A stretch of 64,000 bases of DNA from UBA2882 sp045542735 (lineage in GTDB: Bacteria > Bacillota > Clostridia > Lachnospirales > Lachnospiraceae). Numbering within the stretch: position 1 is the stretch's first letter; each line of letters begins with the position of its first letter. This document shows positions 1-8,935 of the stretch, piece by piece. A program made the position numbers and the translations under genes. A model generated the notes under the pieces. It ran no database searches, was not told where the DNA came from, and worked only from the letters and a program-made list of their open reading frames with translations. The stretch lies in contig JAZQLQ010000021.1 of the NCBI GenBank assembly GCA_045542735.1, forward strand, positions 62,001-126,000, given 5' to 3'.

Positions 1-1
1 T

Positions 2-97
2 CCGGAGGATTCTTCCTTTAAAGCCATTTTTACAAATATGGAAATGACAGAATGTAAATGGCTGGCGCATGATGGACAACAGCCGGATGAAACGTAG
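2..97 (+). CDS. C-terminal fragment of a gene cut by the window edge
   Basis: An open frame enters from the left edge and ends at a TAG at 95-97, giving the last 31 residues of an unknown protein. The tail is hydrophilic and ends in QQPDET. The stop lies 9 bases before the start of the next gene, so the two are probably co-transcribed. Nothing in this short tail identifies a family. Confidence 0.5.
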   Translation, partial: PEDSSFKAIFTNMEMTECKWLAHDGQQPDET

Positions 98-106
98 GAG
101 ATTTTT

Positions 107-568
107 ATGAAAATATGGACATACAGAATATGGCAATGTACCTGGGGAATATTACAAACGCTTTTGGGTCTGGTTTTATTTATAAGGCATTATAAAGAAA
201 AACATTACAGTTATCATGGAGCTGTTATTACAGAATGGAATAGTAATACAAGTATTTCTCTGGGGCTCTTTGTGTTTGTTTCGGCAGAACCATTTTTCGT
301 CAAGAAATTTGAAGGCCAGTTCAGTGCAAAAGAGTTATCAAGCCGCCTGTTGGTACATGAATATGGTCATACCATTCAATCGCTGATGCTTGGTCCGCTA
401 TATCTGATTGTCATTGGTATACCTTCCACATTGTGGGGATTTTTGATGGGAAAGAAACGTAAAGAGAAACAGATTCCCTATGGCGTATTTTTTACTGAAA
501 AATGGGCGAATAACCTTGGAGAGTATGTAACAGGAGAAAAATCCATCCAAAATCTGGTATTAGAATAA
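107..568 (+). CDS. Small membrane protein with an HExxH zinc-protease-like motif
   Basis: This 153-residue protein has a hydrophobic N-terminal segment (about residues 13-26) and a second one near residues 96-113. Between them lies LLVHEYGHT, which contains HExxH, the zinc-binding signature of many metallopeptidases. The middle reads like a short soluble loop and the C-terminus is charged. The start follows a GGAG-type ribosome site, close behind the preceding stop. I do not recognise a named family. The HExxH could mark a minimal membrane-associated peptidase, but no third zinc ligand could be assigned. Real gene: likely. Function: inferred only from the motif. Confidence 0.6.
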   Translation: MKIWTYRIWQCTWGILQTLLGLVLFIRHYKEKHYSYHGAVITEWNSNTSISLGLFVFVSAEPFFVKKFEGQFSAKELSSRLLVHEYGHTIQSLMLGPLYLIVIGIPSTLWGFLMGKKRKEKQIPYGVFFTEKWANNLGEYVTGEKSIQNLVLE

Positions 569-598
569 ATGGATTTTTAAAGCAAAGGAGGAAAATTT

Positions 599-1279
599 AT
601 GGAAGCAGAACAGAAAATGGAAATGGAACAGAAAGTGGAAACAGAACAGAAACAGAAGAAAAAGAACCGGTCATTTGACATTTTTTTAGCGATATTAATT
701 ATCGGTGTCATTGTAGGCGGCTATTTCTACAGCCAGAGTTTGGTTAAGCCGGTGGTTAATGTTAACGGTACGGAACTCACGGTTAATATGACAGTACAGG
801 AATTGATAGATGCAGGTTTTGCTGTTGATGATTCCATGTTTGAAAAAGGCGATATGGATTTGGACATGCAGCCTGATATTCCGGGTGAAAGTTACACTTC
901 AACATTTTATTATCTATATGCACCGGATCAATATGGTGGTTATGAATATGCAAATGTAATATTCCATGTGTTTAACAAAGATGTTAACTCGGTTGAATTT
1001 AAGAACAGCCAGATTTATGCTTACCGATATGATCCCAGTTTTACATTTAGTAAAGCTACCGTTTTAATTAATGATATTGATTTTACGGATGTTACCAAAG
1101 AGGACGCAATTGCTGCTTTCGAAGACTTGGGTGTTAAGTTTGACGCGGCTGACAAAGAAGAATTCATGAGTGGTGAAAGAAATATTATTTTTGGTAAGTC
1201 AGGTGACTATTCCTATGTTATTGAAACTGATTATACCGATGGCACCGTAACAAATATTGAAGTGAAAAGAAATGTATAA
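599..1279 (+). CDS. Membrane-anchored hypothetical protein
   Basis: The 226-residue product starts with a low-complexity charged stretch made of E, Q and K with repeated MEQK/EQK units (residues 1-23). One transmembrane helix follows at about 28-45 and the rest is an acidic, beta-rich extracellular region. The charge pattern suggests an N-in, C-out single-pass protein. The start has a good AAAGGAGG ribosome site and lies 30 bases after the previous stop, so it is probably in the same transcript. A hairpin terminator follows at once. No family was recognised. Confidence 0.65.
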   Translation: MEAEQKMEMEQKVETEQKQKKKNRSFDIFLAILIIGVIVGGYFYSQSLVKPVVNVNGTELTVNMTVQELIDAGFAVDDSMFEKGDMDLDMQPDIPGESYTSTFYYLYAPDQYGGYEYANVIFHVFNKDVNSVEFKNSQIYAYRYDPSFTFSKATVLINDIDFTDVTKEDAIAAFEDLGVKFDAADKEEFMSGERNIIFGKSGDYSYVIETDYTDGTVTNIEVKRNV

Positions 1280-1285
1280 TGTTTG

Positions 1286-1322
1286 AAAAAAACTCTACGG
1301 CATGGATTGCCGTAGAGTTTTT
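1286..1322. terminator. Bidirectional hairpin terminator
   Basis: A perfect 15-base stem (AAAAACTCTACGGCA at 1288-1302 with its complement at 1308-1322) closes a 5-base loop. It is flanked by A and T runs, so it can terminate the rightward genes and also the convergent LysR gene that ends at 1334. Confidence 0.85.
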
Positions 1323-1333
1323 AACTTTTATTA

Positions 1334-2200
1334 TTAGCGGTATTTCAGATAATCTAAGAATTTTTTTACTGCCAGAGAGGCACTCTTTTTGTTTCTTAAT
1401 GCGAGACCTATATCACGGTAAGCAGGAACATCTAATTCTTTTGCCAGAATTTTATAAGGAACACGTTTTAAAATAAGTTCCGGCAATATGGCAATTCCAA
1501 GACCGCTTTCGACCATGGACATAACAGCGTAATCATCCCATGTTGTAAATTTTATATTTGGTATCAGGTTGTTTCGTTCAAATATTTCAGATATTTCTGC
1601 TTTTGCTCCCTTTTCTAGTAGCATAAAGGGCTCATTACAAAGTGCAGAAACCGGAAAGTGTTCAACATGACTTAAGGAATGATTTTCGGGGAGAATTACC
1701 ATAAGTTTATCCTGATGTAAAAAGATGGTTTCAAATTCTTGGTGGGTTGGTAATCTTAAAAAGCCACAATCGACTCTTCCGGTGCGAATCCATTCTTCAA
1801 TTTCTGTATAGTCACCTAACAAAAGTTCATAGTCAATATTTGGATAATCTTTTTGAAATTCTTTAATAATATTGGGAAGCCAATGTGTAGCAACGCTTGA
1901 AAAGGTGCCAATACGAATTAGCCCGGAGTCAAGTTCGTTGATTTCATCTATTTGCATTTGCAATTTATCAAATTCAGTACAGAGACTTTGGGCATAGGGT
2001 AATAACTTCAAACCATCGCTTGTTGGTTTGACGCCATATTTACTTCGTTCGAGGAGAGTGATATTCCATTCTTTTTCAAGGTCAGCAATCATTCTGCTGA
2101 CGCCGGATTGTGTATAATTAAGAACTTCGGCTGCCCTTGTGAAACTACTGTATTCCACGGCTTTCACAAAAGACAGGTATTTTTGTAAATTCATATCCAT
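1334..2200 (-). CDS. LysR-family transcriptional regulator
   Basis: The 288-residue protein has the normal LysR length. Residues 1-60 form the winged helix-turn-helix (FVKAVEYSSFTRAAEVLNYT, then SGVSRMIADLE), and the rest matches the periplasmic-binding-like effector domain, starting around GLIRIGTFSSVATHWLP. It is divergent from the EamA transporter that starts at 2305, with about 100 bases between. This is the classic arrangement in which a LysR protein controls its neighbour and itself. Effector unknown. Confidence 0.93.
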   Translation of the reverse strand: MDMNLQKYLSFVKAVEYSSFTRAAEVLNYTQSGVSRMIADLEKEWNITLLERSKYGVKPTSDGLKLLPYAQSLCTEFDKLQMQIDEINELDSGLIRIGTFSSVATHWLPNIIKEFQKDYPNIDYELLLGDYTEIEEWIRTGRVDCGFLRLPTHQEFETIFLHQDKLMVILPENHSLSHVEHFPVSALCNEPFMLLEKGAKAEISEIFERNNLIPNIKFTTWDDYAVMSMVESGLGIAILPELILKRVPYKILAKELDVPAYRDIGLALRNKKSASLAVKKFLDYLKYR

Positions 2201-2243
2201 AATAACACCTATTCCAAAATGTGATTTTAAATATGATAAATAT

Positions 2244-2271
2244 TTGATTTTTTCATGTTTAGCATTATGAT
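2244..2271 (+). promoter_or_regulatory. Probable sigma-A promoter of the EamA transporter gene
   Basis: TTGATT at 2244-2249 and TATGAT at 2266-2271 are 16 bases apart in the LysR/EamA divergent gap. The gap is AT-rich and is where the LysR protein would bind. Confidence 0.5.
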
Positions 2272-2304
2272 ATACTTTTCGATATTAGAAATCAAGGAGT
2301 TATT

Positions 2305-3168
2305 ATGGATAAAAAAGCGTTTATCAAATATTTGTCAGCATTATTATTGTTTGGACTTAATGGTATTGTTGCAAGTTACATTGTATTGAATAGTTATGAG
2401 ATTGTATTTTTGAGAACATTGATTGGAAGTATTCTTCTGATGATTTTGTTTTTAGTAGGCAAGGGGAAATTCCATATTTTTACTTATATAAAAGATACGG
2501 TATTCATTATATTATCAGGAGTGGCAATGGGAACGAGTTGGTTGTTTTTATATGAAGCATACCAACAGATAGGGGTTGGTTTGGCATCACTTCTGTATTA
2601 TTGTGGACCGGTAATTGTTATGATATTATCACCTGTGATTTTTAGAGAAAGGTTTACAGTACCTAAGATAATTGGATTTTTAACGGTGCTTGTAGGAATT
2701 GTATGTGTTAATGGAAATGTGATAGATGACAGTAGTAATACATGGGGAATTGTTTGTGGTGCAATGTCGGCGGTTATGTATTTCCTGATGGTGACTTTTA
2801 ATAAGCAGTCAAACCATATTACCGGAATGGAAAATTCTGTAATTCAGTTGGTGGTAAGTTTCCTGACAGTTGCTGTTTTTGTAGGATTTAAACAGGGTTT
2901 TATTCTAAATGTCCCATCAGAAGCATGGATATGGATTTTGGTACTTGGTGTTGTAAACACCGGAATAGGATGTTATTTATATTTTTCTCCACTTGCCAAA
3001 TTGCCGGTGCAAACAGTGGCTGTATGCGGGTATCTTGAACCACTATCAGCAGTGTTTTTTGCATCTGTTCTGCTTGGTGAGAAAATGACTGCAGTACAAA
3101 TTTTTGGTGCTGTTTGTGTCATTGGCGGTGCTATGATGGGTGAGTTGGTAAAGGGTCGTAAAGTTTAG
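2305..3168 (+). CDS. EamA/DMT-superfamily membrane transporter
   Basis: The 287-residue protein has about ten hydrophobic segments arranged as two five-helix repeats, the EamA (DUF6) pattern. The GVGLASLLYYCGPVIVMILSP segment in the first half and the LPVQTVAVCGYLEPLSAVFF segment in the second are typical of drug/metabolite transporters. The start has an AAGGAG ribosome site. The substrate cannot be predicted, but members export amino acids or other metabolites. The divergent LysR gene is its likely regulator. Confidence 0.9.
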   Translation: MDKKAFIKYLSALLLFGLNGIVASYIVLNSYEIVFLRTLIGSILLMILFLVGKGKFHIFTYIKDTVFIILSGVAMGTSWLFLYEAYQQIGVGLASLLYYCGPVIVMILSPVIFRERFTVPKIIGFLTVLVGIVCVNGNVIDDSSNTWGIVCGAMSAVMYFLMVTFNKQSNHITGMENSVIQLVVSFLTVAVFVGFKQGFILNVPSEAWIWILVLGVVNTGIGCYLYFSPLAKLPVQTVAVCGYLEPLSAVFFASVLLGEKMTAVQIFGAVCVIGGAMMGELVKGRKV

Positions 3169-3185
3169 GTTAGTGTCGATAGTCA

Positions 3186-3444
3186 TCTCTACTAAATCAA
3201 GTATATTAGTCTTTTTTTGTAGAAAATAAAGGAGATGTTTAAACTGTTTTTGATGAGTTTTCTACTAAATTACTTAAATGAATTCCATTTAGTAGAAAAA
3301 ATAATGAATTACTAAGCGCTGGCAACAGTTTTGAAGGTATTATTTCTACTAAACGGATAAGATGCTTGGTTTTTAGAAGAAAAAAAGATATATTTGAAGG
3401 AAAATTTCTTCTAAATGGGTTTCTTTTCTATAGTTTAGTAGAAA
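3186..3444. repeat. Phased array of eight 11-base motifs in four inverted pairs
   Basis: The motif TTTCTACTAAA and its reverse complement TTTAGTAGAAA alternate eight times. Motif starts are 3186, 3215, 3259, 3288, 3343, 3372, 3405 and 3434. Each pair is offset by exactly 29 bases, leaving an 18-base inner spacer. The four inner spacers have unrelated sequences. Gaps between units are 33, 44 and 22 bases. Four copies differ from the consensus: at 3186 (C for T), 3215 (T for A), 3372 (AGAAG core) and 3405 (CTTCT core). The last two are perfect complements of each other. The region is non-coding and lies between the transporter gene and a GC-rich repeat. Function unknown. Confidence 0.85.
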
Positions 3445-3451
3445 AGCGTTA

Positions 3452-3773
3452 GTGAGCAAGCTCCCACGACCACGACTCATCCCGCATGAACTTCGCCATG
3501 CCGATAGCTCGCAAGCTATGCCTGCTCGCTATCACGGCGTCGCAATCCTGCGCCATGCATTCGGAATTCGCCCTAACGGGCTTCTTCCTCATATACGGCG
3601 TCGCCGTATACATCTTCGCCAGTCCGTGTCCGACTGTGAGCAAGCTCCCACGGCCACGACTAATTCCCGCATGAACTTCGCCATGCTGATAGCTCGCAAG
3701 CAAAGCCTGCTCGCTATCACGGCGTCGCCGTATCGTCCCCTGTCTTAATATGCTCTTACGTGAGCAAGCTCCC
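3452..3773. repeat. GC-rich tandem repeat, two long copies and a stub
   Basis: A block of about 93 bases beginning GTGAGCAAGCTCCCACG occurs at 3452-3543 and again at 3636-3730, with only a few differences and one 1-base indel. A 14-base stub of the same start is at 3760-3773. The copies are separated by about 92 bases that share only the short ACGGCGTCGCCGTAT end. The block is much richer in G and C than its surroundings and contains small inverted repeats. Open frames crossing it do not look like proteins. It is probably an intergenic repeat element or decayed insert. Confidence 0.75.
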
Positions 3774-3849
3774 GACGAGCAATATTAATCCAGTGTCCGG
3801 CATGGCTCATGCAACGCGTATTTTGTATACTTTATCCATAAAATTGGTA

Positions 3850-3886
3850 AAAACCCTTGTAAATTTTCATAGTTTGCAAGGGTTTT
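3850..3886 (+). terminator. Hairpin upstream of glgP
   Basis: AAAACCCTTGTAAA (3850-3863) pairs with TTTGCAAGGGTTTT (3873-3886) with one mismatch, and CTTTTT follows at 3891. It looks like an intrinsic terminator that insulates glgP from the repeat region. A TATAAT at 3915-3920 is the likely -10 of the glgP promoter, although no good -35 was seen. Confidence 0.6.
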
Positions 3887-3999
3887 CGTGCTTTTTATTT
3901 AAGACAACTTATTGTATAATGGTATTTGGTGTGATGACAATGAATGATTGTCTACATATGAAATTTTAATTATATGAATAGAATTTTTAGGAGGAACTT

Positions 4000-6495
4000 A
4001 TGGCTACTAAGAAAGAAACAACAGTCTTATCAACTTTTGATAAAGAGTTATTCAAAAGAAGCGTACTTTACAATGTAAAGACTCTTTACCGCAAGACTCT
4101 TGAGGAAGCAACCGATCAGCAGATTTTCCAGGCTGTATCTTATGCAATCAAGGATGCGATTGTAGATCATTGGTTAGAGACACAGAAACAGTATGAAAAG
4201 AAAGATCCCAAGACCGTTTACTATATGTCTATGGAGTTCTTAATGGGTCGTGCACTCGGTAACAACATGATCAACCTTCAGGCTTATGATGCTGTAAAAG
4301 AAGCATTGGATGAGCTTGGCTTAGATGTAAACGTGGTAGAAGATCAGGAGCCCGATGCAGCTCTCGGTAACGGTGGTCTCGGAAGACTTGCAGCATGTTT
4401 CTTGGATTCCCTTGCTACTTTGGGTTATTCTGCATACGGCTGTGGTATCCGTTATAAATATGGTATGTTCAAACAGGAAATTCGCGATGGTTATCAGGTA
4501 GAAGTACCGGATAACTGGTTGGCTGAAGGTAACCCCTTCGAGCTTCGTCGTCCTGAATACGCAAAAGAAGTTAAGTTCGGTGGTTATGTATCTGTTCGTC
4601 AGGATGAAAACGGCAGAAATGTATTCTCTCAGGAAGGCTATCAGTCTGTAAAAGCGATTCCTTACGATGTACCTGTAGTAGGCTATGGCAATGGTATCGT
4701 GAATACACTTCGTATCTGGGATGCACAGCCTGTAGAGTGTTTCCAGCTTGATTCCTTTGATAAAGGTGATTACCAGAAGGCAGTAGAGCAGGAAAACCTT
4801 GCTAAGAATATTGTAGAAGTACTTTACCCCAACGATAATCATTACTCCGGCAAAGAATTACGTTTAAAACAGCAGTACTTCTTTGTATCTGCATCTGTTC
4901 AGGAAGCAGTTGCAAAATACATGAGAAATCATGATGATATCCGTAAGTTCCATGAGAAAGTAACATTCCAGTTGAATGATACACATCCTACGGTTGCAGT
5001 AGCAGAGCTTATGAGAATCTTATTGGATGAGTATTACCTCACATGGGAAGAAGCTTGGGAAGTAACAACCAAGACATGTGCGTATACAAACCATACCATT
5101 ATGTCCGAAGCTCTTGAGAAATGGCCTATCGAATTATTCAGCCGTCTCCTTCCCCGTATCTACCAGATCGTAGAAGAGATTAACCGTCGTTTCGTTCAGA
5201 AGATCGAAGCACAGTATCCCGGAAATCAGGATAAAGTTCGCAAAATGGCTATCGTTTATGACGGACAGGTTAAGATGGCTCACCTTGCTATCGCAGCAGG
5301 TTACTCCGTAAACGGTGTTGCAAGATTGCATACAGAGATCTTAAAGAATCAGGAGTTAAAAGACTTCTATGAGTTGATGCCTGAGAAGTTCAACAACAAG
5401 ACAAACGGTATCACACAGAGACGTTTCTTACTTCATGGTAACCCTCTCTTAGCAAACTGGGTAACAGATCATATCGGTGCTGACTGGATTACAGACCTTG
5501 CTAAGATTAAAAAATTAAAAGTATATGCAGACGATGAAAAAGCTCAGCAGGAGTTTATGAACATCAAATACCAGAACAAGGTACGTCTTGCAAACTACAT
5601 CTTAGAGCACAACGGTGTAGAAGTAGATCCCCGTTCCATCTTCGATGTACAGGTTAAGAGACTTCATGAGTACAAACGTCAGTTGTTAAACATCTTACAT
5701 GTTATGTACTTATACAACGAGATCAAAGAGCATCCTGAAATGGATTTCTATCCTCGTACCTTCATCTTCGGTGCAAAAGCAGCTGCAGGTTACAAAAATG
5801 CGAAGTTGACAATCAAGTTAATCAACTCTGTTGCAGATGTAATCAACAACGATGCTTCCATCGACGGAAAGTTAAAAGTTGTATTTATTGAAAACTACCG
5901 TGTATCCAATGCAGAGTGGATTTTTGCGGCAGCAGATGTTTCCGAACAGATTTCCACAGCTTCCAAGGAAGCTTCCGGTACAGGTAACATGAAGTTCATG
6001 TTAAACGGTGCTTTAACACTGGGTACCATGGATGGTGCTAACGTAGAAATCGTAGAAGAAGTTGGTGAAGAGAACGCATTTATCTTCGGTCTTTCTTCTG
6101 ATGAAGTAATCCACTTCGAAAACTACGGCGGATACAATCCTATGGATATCTTCAATAATGATGCAGACATCCGTAAAGTATTAATGCAGTTAATCAACGG
6201 AACATACAATCAGGATACAGAGTTATTCCGCGACTTGTACAATTCCTTATTGAATACACAGTGTACTGCAAAAGCAGATACATACTTTATCTTAAAAGAT
6301 TTCAAATCTTATGCAGAAGCACAGAAACGTGTAGAAGCTGCATACAGAGATGAAAAAGGATGGGCTAAGAGCGCAATCTTAAACGTAGCATCTTGTGGTA
6401 AGTTCACATCCGACAGAACCATCAAAGAATATGTTGATGATATCTGGAAATTGGATAAGGTAGTTCTTCCGAAGAAAAAAGTAACATCTAAATAA
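4000..6495 (+). CDS. glgP: Glycogen/alpha-glucan phosphorylase
   Basis: The 831-residue enzyme has full family length. It removes glucose units from glycogen or maltodextrin with phosphate, giving glucose 1-phosphate, using pyridoxal phosphate in the cytoplasm. Visible hallmarks are the N-terminal YYMSMEFLMGRALGNN region, the GNGGLGRLAACFLDSLATL region, and the pyridoxal-lysine motif EASGTGNMKFMLNGALTLGT near residue 660. The start has an AGGAGG site 7 bases upstream. Codon use (many TTA, AAC, GTA) resembles a highly expressed gene. It stands alone, without other glg genes nearby. Confidence 0.97.
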   Translation: MATKKETTVLSTFDKELFKRSVLYNVKTLYRKTLEEATDQQIFQAVSYAIKDAIVDHWLETQKQYEKKDPKTVYYMSMEFLMGRALGNNMINLQAYDAVKEALDELGLDVNVVEDQEPDAALGNGGLGRLAACFLDSLATLGYSAYGCGIRYKYGMFKQEIRDGYQVEVPDNWLAEGNPFELRRPEYAKEVKFGGYVSVRQDENGRNVFSQEGYQSVKAIPYDVPVVGYGNGIVNTLRIWDAQPVECFQLDSFDKGDYQKAVEQENLAKNIVEVLYPNDNHYSGKELRLKQQYFFVSASVQEAVAKYMRNHDDIRKFHEKVTFQLNDTHPTVAVAELMRILLDEYYLTWEEAWEVTTKTCAYTNHTIMSEALEKWPIELFSRLLPRIYQIVEEINRRFVQKIEAQYPGNQDKVRKMAIVYDGQVKMAHLAIAAGYSVNGVARLHTEILKNQELKDFYELMPEKFNNKTNGITQRRFLLHGNPLLANWVTDHIGADWITDLAKIKKLKVYADDEKAQQEFMNIKYQNKVRLANYILEHNGVEVDPRSIFDVQVKRLHEYKRQLLNILHVMYLYNEIKEHPEMDFYPRTFIFGAKAAAGYKNAKLTIKLINSVADVINNDASIDGKLKVVFIENYRVSNAEWIFAAADVSEQISTASKEASGTGNMKFMLNGALTLGTMDGANVEIVEEVGEENAFIFGLSSDEVIHFENYGGYNPMDIFNNDADIRKVLMQLINGTYNQDTELFRDLYNSLLNTQCTAKADTYFILKDFKSYAEAQKRVEAAYRDEKGWAKSAILNVASCGKFTSDRTIKEYVDDIWKLDKVVLPKKKVTSK

Positions 6496-6503
6496 TTCAC
6501 ATA

Positions 6504-6537
6504 GTGATACCCGCTGATAGATATTGGCGGGTATCGC
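6504..6537 (+). terminator. Hairpin after glgP
   Basis: GATACCCGC (6506-6514) and GCGGGTATC (6527-6535) form a 9-base stem with a 12-base loop, 9 bases after the glgP stop. No T-run follows, so it may be an RNA-stabilising or attenuating hairpin rather than a full terminator. Confidence 0.5.
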
Positions 6538-6564
6538 TAAACATAACGGATAAGGAGAACGAAC

Positions 6565-8871
6565 ATGGTTAAATTAGCAAATGGTGGCGCATATCTTGTA
6601 AATGGTACAGAGTTGATTCCTGATGGAAATGATGCTTTGGCCGCAGTAGCAGCCAAAACCGGTAAAAATGTGACAAAAGAAGAAGCAGCAAAAGGTACTA
6701 TTGCCTATGGTATTCTTGAGAGTCACAACACATCCGGTAACATGGATAAATTAAAAATCAAATTTGATAAGCTTACATCTCATGATATTACTTTTGTAGG
6801 TATTATTCAGACAGCCAGAGCTTCAGGATTGGAGAAGTTCCCCATTCCTTATGTTTTGACCAACTGTCATAACTCTCTTTGTGCAGTAGGTGGCACAATC
6901 AATGAAGATGACCACATGTTTGGTCTGACTTGTGCAAAAAAATACGGCGGTGTATATGTACCCCCTCATCAGGCTGTTATCCATCAGTTTGCAAGAGAAA
7001 TGCTTGCAGGTGGCGGTAAAATGATTCTCGGTTCCGATTCCCACACCAGATACGGTGCCCTGGGTACCATGGCAATGGGTGAAGGTGGTCCCGAGCTTGT
7101 AAAACAGCTTTTGAATCAGACTTATGATATCAACATGCCCGGCGTTGTAGCTGTTTATTTTACCGGTGAACCTCAGAAGGGGGTAGGTCCTCAGGACGTT
7201 GCCCTTGCCATTATCGGTGCAGTATTCAACAACGGATATGTAAAAAATAAAGTTATGGAGTTTGTTGGACCCGGTGTAGCCAGCATGTCTCCCGATTTCC
7301 GTATCGGTATCGACGTTATGACTACAGAAACCACCTGTTTATCCTCCATTTGGAAAACGGATGATCAGGTAAAAGAGTTCTACGATATCCATGGCAGAGT
7401 GAATGAATACAAAGAATTGAATCCTGCGGATGTGGCATATTATGACGGCTTAATCGAGATTGATTTATCAACAATCAAACCTATGATTGCAATGCCGTTC
7501 CATCCCAGCAACACCTATACCATTGAGGAAGTAAATGCAAACCTCTATGATGTTTTGGATGATGTAGAAAAACGTGCGGCTGTATCCTTAGACGGAGCCG
7601 TGGAGTACACATTGAAAAATAAAGTCGTAAACGGTAAGTTTATGGTAGATCAGGGTATCATCGCAGGTTGTGCCGGCGGTGGATTTGAAAACATCTGTGC
7701 AGCAGCAGATATCTTAAAAGGAAATTACATCGGTTCCGATGGATTTACTTTAAGTGTATACCCTGCATCCATGCCCATTTACATGGAATTGATTAAAAAC
7801 GGATGCGCAGCTACCATTCTTGAGACAGGTGCTGTTATGAAGACTGCCTTCTGTGGACCTTGTTTTGGTGCCGGAGATACTCCTGCAAACAATGCATTCA
7901 GTATCCGTCACTCTACAAGAAACTTCCCCAACCGTGAAGGTTCCAAGTTGCAGAATGGACAGATTTCTTCCGTAGCTTTAATGGATGCACGTTCTATCGC
8001 AGCCACAGCAGCAAACAAAGGTGTGCTCACTGCAGCAACTGATTTTGACGGTGAACTTGGTAAATATCAATATCACTACGATGCAAATATTTACAAAAAC
8101 CGTGTATTTGATTCTAAAGGCGTAGCTGATCCCGATGTGGAAATCCAATTTGGTCCCAATATCAAAGACTGGCCTGCAATGGTAGCTTTGACAGACAACT
8201 TGGTATTAAAGGTCGTATCTGAGATTCATGATCCGGTTACCACTACCGATGAGTTGATTCCTTCCGGTGAAACAAGTTCCTATCGTTCCAATCCTTTAGG
8301 ACTTGCAGAGTTTGCATTATCCAGAAAAGATCCTGCTTATGTAGGTCGTGCAAAAGAAGTCCAGAAAGCTGAAAAATTGAGAGAAGCTTTGGTGGCAGGA
8401 GAGACAGAGGAATGTCCTTGTTCCGTATTACCTGAGATTAAACCGGTAATGGACAAGATCAAAGAGCAGTTCCCCAACCTGACACATGAGTCCTTTGGTA
8501 TTGGTTCTACTATCTTTGCTGTAAAACCCGGTGACGGTTCTGCCAGAGAGCAGGCGGCAAGTTGCCAGAAGGTGCTTGGCGGATGGGCAAATATTGCCAA
8601 TGAATATGCCACCAAGAGATATCGCTCCAACTTGATTAACTGGGGTATGCTTCCTTTTATCATCGATGAAGGCGAGTTACCTTTCAGCAACTTAGACTAT
8701 ATCTTTGTACCTGAGATTAAGCAGGCAGTGATTGACAAAAAATCGGAAATCACAGCTTATGTTGTAAAAGAAGATGGATTAAAAGAGTTTACTCTGAAAC
8801 TTGGCGAATTGACAGATGAAGAAAGAGAAATCATCTTAAAAGGATGTTTGATCAATTACAACAGAATTTAA
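6565..8871 (+). CDS. Aconitase-family hydratase (YbhJ-like)
   Basis: The 768-residue protein belongs to the aconitase superfamily. It has a glycine-rich N-terminal part with LGSDSHTRYGALGTMAMGEGG. The candidate [4Fe-4S] cysteines are in GIIAGCAGGGFEN and TAFCGPCFGAGDTP. The C-terminal swivel-like domain carries RYRSNLINWGMLPF. The layout is closer to the uncharacterised YbhJ type than to AcnA, AcnB or LeuC. It is a probable cytoplasmic hydro-lyase of unknown substrate. It lies 70 bases after glgP behind a hairpin, with its own AAGGAGAAC ribosome site. Confidence 0.85.
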   Translation: MVKLANGGAYLVNGTELIPDGNDALAAVAAKTGKNVTKEEAAKGTIAYGILESHNTSGNMDKLKIKFDKLTSHDITFVGIIQTARASGLEKFPIPYVLTNCHNSLCAVGGTINEDDHMFGLTCAKKYGGVYVPPHQAVIHQFAREMLAGGGKMILGSDSHTRYGALGTMAMGEGGPELVKQLLNQTYDINMPGVVAVYFTGEPQKGVGPQDVALAIIGAVFNNGYVKNKVMEFVGPGVASMSPDFRIGIDVMTTETTCLSSIWKTDDQVKEFYDIHGRVNEYKELNPADVAYYDGLIEIDLSTIKPMIAMPFHPSNTYTIEEVNANLYDVLDDVEKRAAVSLDGAVEYTLKNKVVNGKFMVDQGIIAGCAGGGFENICAAADILKGNYIGSDGFTLSVYPASMPIYMELIKNGCAATILETGAVMKTAFCGPCFGAGDTPANNAFSIRHSTRNFPNREGSKLQNGQISSVALMDARSIAATAANKGVLTAATDFDGELGKYQYHYDANIYKNRVFDSKGVADPDVEIQFGPNIKDWPAMVALTDNLVLKVVSEIHDPVTTTDELIPSGETSSYRSNPLGLAEFALSRKDPAYVGRAKEVQKAEKLREALVAGETEECPCSVLPEIKPVMDKIKEQFPNLTHESFGIGSTIFAVKPGDGSAREQAASCQKVLGGWANIANEYATKRYRSNLINWGMLPFIIDEGELPFSNLDYIFVPEIKQAVIDKKSEITAYVVKEDGLKEFTLKLGELTDEEREIILKGCLINYNRI

Positions 8872-8898
8872 TATAGTTCATTTTTCTAAAGGATTTAG

Positions 8899-8933
8899 AT
8901 CCGGCAACCGTATCTGCGGCTGCCGGATTTTTT
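8899..8933 (+). terminator. Intrinsic terminator after the hydratase gene
   Basis: ATCCGGCAACCG (8899-8910) pairs with CGGCTGCCGGAT (8917-8928) with one mismatch and is followed by a T-run to 8933. Confidence 0.85.
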
Positions 8934-8935
8934 CC

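Noticed and set aside
3186..3444. CRISPR array or integron attC sites
   Set aside because: The repeats are only 11 bases, alternate in strand, and have no cas genes, integrase or GTTRRRY core near them.
3452..3748. Overlapping open frames on both strands in the GC-rich repeat
   Set aside because: They follow the repeat units, show no protein features and lack ribosome sites. The open frames are explained by base composition.
3760..3969. Frame of about 69 codons upstream of glgP
   Set aside because: It begins in the repeat stub, runs through a terminator hairpin and the promoter, and lacks a ribosome site.
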